12,073 nucleotides of DNA. It comes from a bacterium (lineage in GTDB: Bacteria > Bacteroidota > Ignavibacteria > Kapaibacteriales > UBA2268). The DNA is taken from the NCBI GenBank assembly GCA_030426865.1, contig JAUHXN010000060.1, positions 1 to 12,073 on the forward strand, given 5' to 3'. The notes below the pieces were generated by a model. It made no database searches, was not told where the DNA came from, and saw only the letters and a list, made by a program, of their open reading frames with translations. The position numbers were made by a program, and so were the translations under genes. Positions 1-7,800 of the stretch are shown one piece after another (within the stretch, counting starts at the first letter, position 1; each line of letters begins with the position of its first letter).

Positions 1-643
1 AGTCGGTCAAAGCAAAACCACCCACTACTCCGTTGGGCCATTTTTCTAAATCAGAATTGTCACCGAAAACTCCTTTTCTTAAATCAGAAATTGGTGGGCC
101 TCCCGTTAGAATAACCATATCAAAAATAGATTCCATTCCGAATTTGGCAAGACCAAACGCTATCTGGAATGAACCTCCACTATTACCAGTTGCAAAGACC
201 AAATCTTTGTTTTCAAAATAATTGTCATACAGAAACCTTACTAATTCTGAATAAATCTGAACTGCTTTGTGATAGCTACCAATTCCCTCACAATGTTCCG
301 ACCAACCATTTTCATCTTCGTACATAATATCCCATATTGCAAATTTTTGCTTATATAGTGAGTCTATCATAATCTGAGATTCAATACCGTAAGTAGCTAA
401 ATACGAACTTTTACCTGTCCCCCCAGCTGTTAAAACCAATGTACCTTTGGAGTTGGATGGTAAAAACCTTCTAACCTTTACTTTTCTAATAGGAATATTA
501 TTAACTGCCACATCAAAATAAAAATCTGTACAAGGTAGTCCGTATGCAGACTTCTCTCTTGATGATGTAAGTGTAAATTCTTGAGCATAGTTTATTTCAC
601 TACACAAAAGTATTAGGATAATAAGTTGTAAAGTATATTTCAT
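1..643 (-). CDS. Exported alpha/beta-hydrolase-like protein (3' end off window)
   Basis: The frame is open from an ATG at 643 through the left edge (214 codons visible, no stop), so the C-terminus is missing. Residues 1-20 form a signal peptide (short basic start, hydrophobic LIILILLC core, likely cleavage after INYA). A G-N-S-G-G motif at residues 153-157 follows a hydrophobic strand (LVFATG) and fits the nucleophile elbow G-x-S-x-G of serine alpha/beta hydrolases. The strand-loop LVLTAGGTG at 69-77 is in the right place for an oxyanion-hole loop. The catalytic Asp and His would lie beyond the edge. It starts 9 nt after the stop of the upstream lipoprotein gene, so the two are probably co-transcribed. 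No clear Shine-Dalgarno sequence precedes the start. The substrate cannot be told. The hydrolase fold is inferred from motif order only. Confidence 0.72.
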   Translation of the reverse strand, partial: MKYTLQLIILILLCSEINYAQEFTLTSSREKSAYGLPCTDFYFDVAVNNIPIRKVKVRRFLPSNSKGTLVLTAGGTGKSSYLATYGIESQIMIDSLYKQKFAIWDIMYEDENGWSEHCEGIGSYHKAVQIYSELVRFLYDNYFENKDLVFATGNSGGSFQIAFGLAKFGMESIFDMVILTGGPPISDLRKGVFGDNSDLEKWPNGVVGGFALTD

Positions 644-652
644 AAGCTTTAA

Positions 653-1423
653 TTAATATAAATTCTTTATGTATTTTTCATTGTTCTTGAATTTCTTAGA
701 AGGAAATAATTGATTTAATTCTTCTACTTCCTCTTGACTCAAATCAATAAACTTGTAATTATCTGGAAAATCATCAACATAGTCTGCTAAAGCAGTATTA
801 TCATCTAAAGCAAGATAATTTCTTATTATTAATTCTTTAATATAAAGATTCTCGCCATTAATTTGTTCTGCATCAAATAAGTAGTCTAGAGAAAGATTGT
901 AATATTGATGTAACATAAGGTATTTGCTTAAACAAATTCTAATCCAAATATTAATTGAAAATGTATCCAATTTTATTGCATTTTTAATAAAATGATCAAT
1001 AGTATAAAAAGATATTCTGTCAATATCAACTTTCAAAAAAGTACTGTATGTTCCGATAAACCAAAAATCTTGACCCTTCTTTTTATATATTTCTAAACTA
1101 GATGATAATCTTGTATAATCAATGAAATAACGAGCAAAACATACAGAAGTCAACATAAATGTCTTATCGTTTTCATTAGGTGTAGGATATATAATCACAT
1201 TATTATTAGTATCAAACTCTGAATTATACAGATAAACAATTTCTTTCAAGCCGTTTAAATAGTCATTTTCTTCATAGATATTATAAATTGAATCTATTAG
1301 TTTGATATCGAATTTACTATTTACAATCAGATTATCGATTTCGTTAATTTCAGAAGAGTCGAATTGTTTTTTGCTACAGCCCGTTAGTCCTAGTAGTAAG
1401 ACCAAAATAATTATGCTTTTCAT
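653..1423 (-). CDS. Outer-membrane-type lipoprotein of unknown function
   Basis: 256 residues. Residues 1-16 are a lipoprotein signal (MKS, hydrophobic run, lipobox L-T-G-C with Cys16), so the mature protein should be lipidated. Ser follows the cysteine. The mature part is rich in Asp, Glu, Asn and Tyr and looks mostly helical (for example residues around YLMLHQYYNLSLDYLF), perhaps a degenerate TPR-like helical repeat, but I recognise no family. The start is supported by an AGGAAGGAG stretch directly upstream, which leaves only 1 nt before the ATG; the GGAAGG part gives a more usual spacing. The leader and first 11 codons are a near copy of those of the gene at 1642..2127, although the mature proteins are not obviously related. 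The hydrolase-like gene follows after 9 nt, suggesting an exported two-gene unit. Confidence 0.8.
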   Translation of the reverse strand: MKSIIILVLLLGLTGCSKKQFDSSEINEIDNLIVNSKFDIKLIDSIYNIYEENDYLNGLKEIVYLYNSEFDTNNNVIIYPTPNENDKTFMLTSVCFARYFIDYTRLSSSLEIYKKKGQDFWFIGTYSTFLKVDIDRISFYTIDHFIKNAIKLDTFSINIWIRICLSKYLMLHQYYNLSLDYLFDAEQINGENLYIKELIIRNYLALDDNTALADYVDDFPDNYKFIDLSQEEVEELNQLFPSKKFKNNEKYIKNLY

Positions 1424-1468
1424 ACTCCTTCCTACTTTGATAATTGTTTATACAAAAAAAATACCTTG
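1391..1468 (-). repeat. Duplicated leader/signal-peptide module, copy 1
   Basis: Direct copy of 2095..2173. Over 1396-1453 versus 2100-2157 only 4 of 58 bases differ. A one-base length difference lies in the adjoining A run (T run on the minus strand), and similarity stops sharply at both ends. It holds 45 nt of 5' leader with a T run, the AGGAAGGAG ribosome binding site, the ATG and exactly 11 codons of the signal peptide. The terminator 3'-arm remnant CAAGG (minus strand, 1464-1468) is present, but the matching 5' arm is not. Confidence 0.85.
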
Positions 1469-1525
1469 TAAATGTTGAGTCAGAATATATTCACTTTCTC
1501 AAATTAGTTCTGAATATAAATTTTT

Positions 1526-1641
1526 CTAATCATCCCATTCCAATGACAAAGGTATAAAAACATTGACCAATCTACTTGAGATAGAATCAAAAGGGTTTAT
1601 TTCATGCCTAGAAGTACATGAGTAAAGAATATCTTTTTTTA
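1526..1641 (-). pseudogene. Probable frameshifted C-terminal remainder of the lipoprotein gene at 1642..2127
   Basis: In the frame one base off from the gene above, the minus strand is open from just after a TAG at about 1661-1659 down to a TAG at 1528-1526. The peptide is protein-like and ends in PLSLEWDD. Adding one T to the T5 run at 1645-1649 would join it to the lipoprotein, adding about 40 residues. This could be a real disabling indel, a sequencing or assembly error in a homopolymer, or chance; a stretch of this length stays open by chance only occasionally in AT-rich DNA. Confidence 0.45.
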
Positions 1642-2127
1642 TTAAAAATGTAAGAATCTAGCCATGTATACTTTTTCATAACTCCAAGAACCATTTGTTT
1701 TCCCATTTGGCATCTGAAGTGGTTTGGATTTACGTAATCTATCTTCCTTAAAAGCCTCAATTTTTTCTGTAAAGCCATAACAAATAGAGTCTATATTCAA
1801 ATTATATCTTGATTTATAATTATCGACAATACAATCAAATCTATAGGGATAAAATAATAGAGCTCCATAATTCTCTAAAATAATTTTAAAAGTATTCACC
1901 TGGGAATTATTTATTATTTCTAATGCGTCATAACTAATTATCACGCTATTATATTGATCATAATTCTCAATAAAGTTCAATACAATTAGATTCTTAATTT
2001 CTACTTCACCTAAATATTTTATTTCCAAGCTATCATATTGTGAATATATTTGATTAGAAGTATCGTTATAATTATTCTCATCACAGCTAATTAATAATAG
2101 TAAGACTATAATAATTATGTTTTTCAT
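1642..2127 (-). CDS. Small lipoprotein of unknown function, probably truncated by frameshift
   Basis: 161 residues as read. Residues 1-15 form a lipoprotein signal with lipobox L-I-S-C (Cys15). The residues after the cysteine are acidic (DENN), which in Bacteroidota can resemble a surface-export signal; that is inference. The mature part is a mixed alpha/beta sequence with many Asn, Ile and Tyr residues and no family I recognise. Residues near the end (KTNGSWSYEKVYMARF) look well folded rather than terminal, and the stop falls directly after a T5 run. An open frame then continues to 1526 in the next phase, so the native protein may be about 200 residues. AGGAAGGAG sits directly before the ATG. 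The gene lies just downstream of the tRNA-Gly terminator, so it probably has its own promoter or relies on read-through. Confidence 0.72.
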   Translation of the reverse strand: MKNIIIIVLLLLISCDENNYNDTSNQIYSQYDSLEIKYLGEVEIKNLIVLNFIENYDQYNSVIISYDALEIINNSQVNTFKIILENYGALLFYPYRFDCIVDNYKSRYNLNIDSICYGFTEKIEAFKEDRLRKSKPLQMPNGKTNGSWSYEKVYMARFLHF

Positions 2128-2173
2128 ACTCCTTCCAACTTTGATAATTGTTTATACAAAAAAGAATGCCTTG
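2095..2173 (-). repeat. Duplicated leader/signal-peptide module, copy 2
   Basis: Partner of 1391..1468 in the same orientation, about 704 bp apart. It covers the first 11 codons of the lipoprotein at 1642..2127, its ribosome binding site, the T-rich leader, and the last bases of the tRNA-Gly terminator 3' arm (CAAGGC on the minus strand). This copy is likely the older one, because its T run and half-arm form part of a complete functional-looking hairpin here, while copy 1 has only the fragment. Confidence 0.85.
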
Positions 2174-2201
2174 CCAACGGGGGGAAGTGTCGGCAAGGCA
2201 T
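2157..2201 (-). terminator. Intrinsic terminator of the lipB–tRNA-Gly transcript
   Basis: On the minus strand the arms 2201-2189 and 2178-2166 pair over 13 bp (ATGCCTTGCCGAC with GTTGGCAAGGCAT, one G-U pair) around a 10-nt loop rich in C. The hairpin is followed directly by TCTTTTTTG. GC-rich stem plus U tract on the minus strand only makes this a one-way terminator. It lies 34 nt past the tRNA 3' end and closes the long moxR-to-tRNA operon. Confidence 0.88.
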
Positions 2202-2235
2202 GCAGCATAAAAGGAAATTACGACAGATGTCGTAG

Positions 2236-2308
2236 AGCAAGAGACGAGATTCGAACTCGCGACCCCAACCTTGGCAAGGTTGTGCTCTACCAGCTGAGCT
2301 ACTCCTGC
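2236..2308 (-). tRNA. tRNA-Gly(GCC)
   Basis: A 73-nt cloverleaf fits completely. The acceptor stem is GCAGGAG with CTCTTGC (one G-U pair). The D arm is GCTC/GAGC, and the anticodon stem CAACC/GGTTG carries the loop TTGCCAA. The anticodon GCC lies at 2275-2273. The T arm is GCGAG-TTCGAAT-CTCGT and the discriminator is U73. The anticodon, G1-C72, C2-G71 and U73 match glycine identity, and the variable and T-arm sequence closely resembles bacterial tRNA-Gly(GCC). CCA is not encoded (CTA follows). The 5' end lies only 13 nt after the lipB stop, so it is probably cut from the operon transcript. A small inverted repeat at 2220-2233 lies just past the 3' end and may help processing. Confidence 0.96.
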
Positions 2309-2321
2309 TTTTTGATATAAT

Positions 2322-2951
2322 CTAGAATAGTTCTGAGAACTTTTCGACAACTATATTCTTGACATTACTCATATCAACATCTGTGCCAATTTCGTCCCTT
2401 ATGGAAGTTACTTCTTTATCGTCAATCCCACAAGGAACAATATAGTCAAAATCTTTTACATTGTTGCAAACATTGAGTGCAAATCCGTGTGAAGTAACCC
2501 ACCGAGAGCAATGCAGACCGATAGCGCAGATTTTACGCTGATTTTCAATCCATACTCCAGTTAGATCATTTACTCGGCTCGAGGCAATGCCTAGCTCGCC
2601 CACTGTATTGATGATTGCTTCTTCTATTTCACGTAAGAACCAATGCAAATCGGGTTTGAAATCATTGAGATTAAAAATTGGATAACCAACAAGTTGGTTT
2701 TCATTATGGAGGGTTACGTCTCCCCCACGGTTTATGTCTATTACATTTATATTGCGGTTTTCATATTCTTCTCTAGGTAATACCAGATTATCGTAGCTCG
2801 AGTTTCTACCCATGGTGATTACTAGTGGGTGACTACAAAGGACTAAAGTTGACTTCTTTTCTCCTTGTTGGATAGCAGTTACTAGCTCTTTTTGTTTATC
2901 CCAAGCTTCTTGGAAATCAATCAATCCCCAATCTTGTATTTCAAAGTTCAT
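2322..2951 (-). CDS. lipB: Lipoyl(octanoyl) transferase LipB
   Basis: 209 residues, normal length for LipB. The enzyme moves octanoate from octanoyl-ACP to lipoyl domains of 2-oxoacid dehydrogenases and the glycine cleavage H protein, in the cytoplasm. Visible signatures are the RGGDVTLH motif at residues 75-82, the catalytic lysine in KICAIGLH (Lys140), SHGFALNV at 154-161, and the catalytic cysteine in IVPCGI (Cys174), followed by V-T-S. The usual H-G-P-G-Q loop after RGG is here H-N-E-N-Q (82-86), so the Gly-Pro-Gly turn is missing, although QLVGYPI follows as expected. Its ATG directly abuts the batA stop (TAGATG), so it is translationally coupled to batA. The partner lipA is not in the window. 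The tRNA-Gly gene follows after 13 nt. Confidence 0.95.
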   Translation of the reverse strand: MNFEIQDWGLIDFQEAWDKQKELVTAIQQGEKKSTLVLCSHPLVITMGRNSSYDNLVLPREEYENRNINVIDINRGGDVTLHNENQLVGYPIFNLNDFKPDLHWFLREIEEAIINTVGELGIASSRVNDLTGVWIENQRKICAIGLHCSRWVTSHGFALNVCNNVKDFDYIVPCGIDDKEVTSIRDEIGTDVDMSNVKNIVVEKFSELF

Positions 2952-3944
2952 CTATGGTAATTTCCTGAATATCGTAAATCTTAGTAACATCTCGATGAAA
3001 AGAAGTGCTATTGCCGCAATAGCATAAGGATAGTATAACTCGGTATGATTGCTAAAGTAAGCAACATCCACTTTAGTTTTTTCTAGCTCATCTATTTGTT
3101 CGTATATATCAGCTAGAGATTTGTTATTTGTTGCTCTAAAGTATTTACCATCGGTTATATCGGCGATTTTGGTTAAAATAGCTTCATCTAATTTTACGTC
3201 TATATATTGAGTTCGAGTACCAAAAGGAGTTTGAACAGGATATTTAGCTTTCCCCTTAGTACCTACACCTATAGTATAAACTCTAATACCAAAAGTTTTG
3301 GCAATTTCTGCTGCTGTTTCTGGAGAAACTGAGCCAGAGTTATTATCACCATCAGTTAACAATATCACTACTCTACTCTTTGCTTCACTTTCTTTAAGTC
3401 TAGAAACAGAAGTGGCTAATCCCATACCGATTGCAGTTCCATCTTGCACCATACCCGTTTCTAACTTGTCTAGTAATTCTTTTAGTATTGTGTGATCAAC
3501 AGTTATAGGACTTTGAGTAAAACTCTGTCCAGCGAATACAACTAGACCGATTCTATCATTTGGTCGGTTATCAATGAATTCTTCTGCTGTCTTTTTAGCT
3601 GCTTTTATCCTATTAGGTTGCAAATCTTGAGCTAACATAGATGTAGAGACATCAAGTGCTAAGACTATATCAATACCTTCGGAAGTTACTTTCTCCTCAC
3701 CCGAAGTAGTTTGTGGTCTAGCTAGTATTATAGCGATAAGACCAATAATTATTAATCGAATGAAAAAAGGTAATTCTCTTAATCTGACTTTCCAATTCTT
3801 TGTACCCTCAAAGGGCTTGGTATCCGAATAATTAAGAGTTGTTTTTCTATTATTGGATACGAAAATCTTATATAGCACAAGGATTGGTATAAGAGCCAAT
3901 ACCCAGAAGTATTCAGGATTTGCGAATTCAACATTATTGAACAT
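2952..3944 (-). CDS. batA: BatA-type membrane-anchored VWA domain protein
   Basis: 330 residues. Two N-terminal membrane helices (about 12-29 and 58-75) are followed by a von Willebrand factor A domain and a C-terminal membrane helix (305-322), the standard BatA layout. The metal-ion-dependent adhesion site is complete: DVSTS (Asp98, Ser100, Ser102), Thr170 in DGTAIG, and Asp198 in LLTDGDNN. Such proteins sit in the inner membrane with the VWA domain outward and work with MoxR ATPases in stress tolerance or assembly of exported complexes. A strong GGGAGG site lies 5 nt before the ATG, inside the end of the upstream gene, which it overlaps by 11 nt. The usual second VWA gene batB and the TPR gene do not follow; lipB does. 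Confidence 0.94.
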   Translation of the reverse strand: MFNNVEFANPEYFWVLALIPILVLYKIFVSNNRKTTLNYSDTKPFEGTKNWKVRLRELPFFIRLIIIGLIAIILARPQTTSGEEKVTSEGIDIVLALDVSTSMLAQDLQPNRIKAAKKTAEEFIDNRPNDRIGLVVFAGQSFTQSPITVDHTILKELLDKLETGMVQDGTAIGMGLATSVSRLKESEAKSRVVILLTDGDNNSGSVSPETAAEIAKTFGIRVYTIGVGTKGKAKYPVQTPFGTRTQYIDVKLDEAILTKIADITDGKYFRATNNKSLADIYEQIDELEKTKVDVAYFSNHTELYYPYAIAAIALLFIEMLLRFTIFRKLP

Positions 3945-4881
3945 TTTCGCCTCCCTCTACTTTATCACTCAATTGCTTTCCTTTCTCTACTAACTCAAAA
4001 GCATATTTCAAAGATTGAGTATTATTCTCAGGTAATGGATTTGCTTTAGCAAATTTTGATAGGTCTGAATACCTTGATATATATTCTAACATTGTTACAC
4101 TTTCATTATCGAAAAGGGTTTTGCCGTGCAATGCTTCTATTAGTTCACGACTTGTTAGCTCTTTTGTTTTTATTGAGTAGATTCTATGGTAATATATTCT
4201 AAGTACATCAGTTATTTCTGTGTAGTATTTTTTGAAATATCCATTTTGCCACAATCGCTCTTGTTCTATTCTTCTAAGAGATTCCATAGCTAATATATAA
4301 GGTGGAATACTCGGATCATATTCTATTTCTTCTTTCTCTTCTTTATTTTTTCTATTTTTAAAGTAGTATATAAGAGCTGCAACTATAAGTAATAGTATTA
4401 CAACCCCACCAATCCAATAAAGTAACGAATTGTCGGAATAATTAATATTGAATATACCTTTTATATCTTTGATGGCTTGAGTAGTATCTACTGCTGGTGA
4501 ATTGAATTTCAAAACGAGCGAATCTGAATAAAGAGTATCTATTGTTCCATTTTTTTCGAAGAGCATAGCCATACGAGGAATAACGAAACTACCAGAATCA
4601 TAGGCAGACACTGTAAATCTTTTAGATAGACCAAACGATTTTCCGTTCTTGACAGTATCTACTCTAGTCTCATCTATTAGTTCTAGACCTTCTATCTGAG
4701 TTGCATCAAATATTGGGAATACAACTTCCTTTTTTTCACCAGATAAGTACTGCAAATTCAAAGTAACCCAATCACCAATCATTACATTGTTAGTATCCGA
4801 AGATAAAACCAATGATTGCGAACTTGAAATTGAAATAAAACTAAAAAATAAAAAAACTGTAATTAATATCTTAATCTTCAT
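3934..4881 (-). CDS. BatD-like membrane protein (outer beta domain, one helix, cytoplasmic helical domain)
   Basis: 315 residues. A signal peptide (1-22, ending SISSSQ) is followed by an Ig-like beta-rich domain (about 23-150), one membrane helix (153-174), a highly charged linker (KNRKNKEEKEEIE) and a helical cytoplasmic domain (about 190-300, including KYYTEITDVLRIYYHRIY and a helix-rich RELIEAL segment). This plan is that of short BatD-like or DUF4381-like proteins placed between the DUF58 gene and batA in MoxR operons. It probably bridges the periplasmic VWA proteins to the cytoplasmic ATPase; that role is inferred. The ATG overlaps the stop of the propeller gene as ATGA, and its own end overlaps batA by 11 nt. 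No Shine-Dalgarno sequence is visible, so translation is likely coupled. Confidence 0.75.
   Translation of the reverse strand: MKIKILITVFLFFSFISISSSQSLVLSSDTNNVMIGDWVTLNLQYLSGEKKEVVFPIFDATQIEGLELIDETRVDTVKNGKSFGLSKRFTVSAYDSGSFVIPRMAMLFEKNGTIDTLYSDSLVLKFNSPAVDTTQAIKDIKGIFNINYSDNSLLYWIGGVVILLLIVAALIYYFKNRKNKEEKEEIEYDPSIPPYILAMESLRRIEQERLWQNGYFKKYYTEITDVLRIYYHRIYSIKTKELTSRELIEALHGKTLFDNESVTMLEYISRYSDLSKFAKANPLPENNTQSLKYAFELVEKGKQLSDKVEGGENVQ
3950..3955 (-). promoter_or_regulatory. Ribosome binding site of batA
   Basis: GGGAGG on the minus strand, 5 nt before the batA ATG at 3944. It lies within the last codons of the upstream BatD-like gene and supports the ATG that gives the 11-nt gene overlap. 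Confidence 0.75.
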
Positions 4882-7800
4882 AGCTTGACAAAACGTTTGC
4901 TTATTGTAAATTTCTCGAATTGTAATCTAATAATGTATTGTCCCGAAGGCAATCCGTTGATTTCGAAATCATAATTAAGTTGTGAACTTTTGATTTTATA
5001 ATCATAAGATTTTAGGACTTTTCCCTTGCTATCAATTAATTTTATACTCTTTGGAATGTTCCCTAGCTTGCTCAGATCAATTTTAACATAATTAGAAGCA
5101 GGGTTAGGATAAAGAGCTATATTTTTTTCTAACTGACTTATATTAATACTAGATTTTGGCTCCGTAGTAAAATTGAATTTTTCATCATAGCCACTTGAAT
5201 CAAAATCATTGAAAGCCATAACTCTCCAGAAATACTTTTTATTTCCCTCTAGGTCAAAGCTTATATTATCTTCTGTAGTTATATCTTCAAATAATATATT
5301 ATTGAAAAACCCATTGTTAGATAATTGTACTTTATATTTGATACCATCAACAGAGAATTTCTCCCAGTTTAAACTCGCATTAGTTGGGATGTCCTTGGCG
5401 CTTTGCTCAGGGTAAATTAGTTTAGGTACAGACATACCTGTTTGGAATTTCCAAATTTCAGAATATTCACCCATACCACCAGAACTTATAGGTGCTACAC
5501 GCCAATAATAAGTTTTGAATCCTCTTTCTAAGCCTTCAACTTTGGTAATATTCGAATCTACATTATTCTTTTGGTAAATAATATTTTTGAATTCAGAATC
5601 AGTTGCTATTTCTATATTATAATAATAGGCATCATTTACTTTGTTCCATTTGAATTCTGCTTGATCTGAAATATATTCAGAATTATTAGCTGGAAAACTC
5701 AAAGCAACTTTACCTGGTGCACTTGGGAAGTTTCTGAAAAAAGCACCATAAGTACCAGTGGCATAAGTACCAGCAACTGTATATCCATCCAATGACCTTG
5801 TATCGATAGTAAATACATTATTATAGCCAATAGTATTCTCAGCTTCTTGTTGCCAAACAGTACCCATACCATTAAGTTCAGTAGTCATATAAAGGCCAAT
5901 AGTAGTACCTGCTAGATAAGCTTTCTTCCCGTTATAATTTATAATCTTAACATCGTTAACTGCAGGACTAGAACCAGTTCCAAACTCATTAACTTCTAAG
6001 TTACCACCAACTTGAATCCATGTCTCGCCACTATTAGTAGTGTGGAATATACTTCTTACATTATAATTGGAGAAGCACATAATTACATTTGATGCATCAT
6101 CAGGGTCAATTGAAATAGATGAAACATAGCTACCATCTGAAAATTCTTTACTCCTAATTAGTACAGGCTCATTATCACCCGTATTCGAGTTATCAATCCT
6201 GTATAAATTACCAAGATTAGTGCCGTAATAAAGTACATTAGCAGGATTTTTTGAAACTTGAATAGCTGTTATTCTTTCATCAGTTGTATCACCTAGATCA
6301 ACTTTAGTTTTGATTAATTCATCCCACTCAGTAGAAATGCTATCTAAAGTTTGAAATCCAGACCAACCATTTGCTGGGAATTGGGTCATTTCTACTTTCG
6401 ATAAATCATTGTTCCTCCATACTGACCGACCACCAGCCACATACATAATATTGTTATTATTTGGGTCCAATACGAAAGGTGTATTCCAAATAAAATCTTC
6501 TCCACCAATTGGATCTATTCTAGCATATTTCTGAATCTTACCATTCTCATCTAATTCCGATTTGTAATATTTTATACCTGGTGGATAAGAAGAGTTCTGA
6601 GAAGTAATTATAAACTTACTACTATCAGCAATCCCACAACTGAAACCATCGGCTCTTAGTACTTCACTCCATTGGGATTTGGTGTCATAAGAAATAGAAT
6701 AGTTCGTCCCATTGTCTTGAAAACCACCAATTAAATCTGCGTTCTCAGTTGCGTGGTCGATTCCAACACTATATAATTGAGTAGTAATATAGCCTTCATT
6801 CAGCGAAATCCATTCAGTATTTGGGCCTCTATTATCCAATGTTTTATGAATACCACCATCAGTAGCAGTGTACATTATGTCAGGGTTAGAAGGTAAAAAT
6901 ACCAGATTATGTTGGTCCGCGTGATGATTAGGATATCTATAGAAATATTCACAATCTTCTGTCGGACAAGTACCGCCAATTACTTCGAAATCATTTTCTT
7001 GCCATGCTGATTTGGATCTATACAAATTCACAGCACCTATATACACGATATTTGAATCTTTCGGATGAACTTTGATATGCAAGTCATATCCTCTCTGCGA
7101 ATTCATCTGATGTCTAACTAGCTCTGGGTTTGGTATATTATGTGATAAATCTGTCCAAACACCGTTCTCAGCTTTTCCATTACCTGCCTTATATTCGTAT
7201 CTATATAAGCTATGCCACATGGAGTCTTGCTGTGAGTTAGTAGTCATAGTACCATAGCCCGGCGTTTCACCTACAAAATATACTTTATTTTCATTTTGTG
7301 GATCAATACCAATAGCAATTCTGTTATATCTTTCTGGGAAATTATCCGGAGTGATATTAGTCCAAGTTCTGCCATCTATAGATCTATATATTCCTTTTAC
7401 AGTAGAGGGGAAATTGTTACCTCCGTTAGAAGATAGAGCAGCATAGAAAATACCAGTGGAAGTCACTTCTATATCAGAGTAAAAACTAGAATTATTAGAT
7501 ATTCCATTTCCAATAACAGGACTCCAAGTAGTACCACCATCAATAGATCGATAAATTCCACCCAAAGCAAGCGCGGCATATACCTCATCTCTATTTTCAG
7601 GAGCGTTGGGATTAGTTCTAATTCGATAAACGAAATCAAATGCATTATCCCAAGTGCCTGAAGAACGTTCTGTTGTAGAAGGCAATTGGAACCAAGACTC
7701 ACCATTGTCAGTTGATTTATAAACACCGTTACCTAATGAGCGTGAGCCAAGACGCTCTCCAGTACCGTGGTACCATATATGTTGTTTACCCGGTCTTTTA

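Noticed and set aside
413..442. AGGTGKS in the left-edge protein as a Walker A P-loop
   Set aside because: The first Gly of GxxxxGK[ST] is a Thr, and there is no Walker B. The signal peptide and GNSGG motif favour a hydrolase.
2087..2350. Minus-strand reading frame of 87 codons across the tRNA region
   Set aside because: Its middle part (GVAQLVEH...) is the well-known false translation of a tRNA gene; the tRNA and terminator explain the stretch.
7469..7726. 85-codon minus-strand frame within the propeller gene
   Set aside because: It is an out-of-frame shadow of the Asp-box propeller coding sequence.
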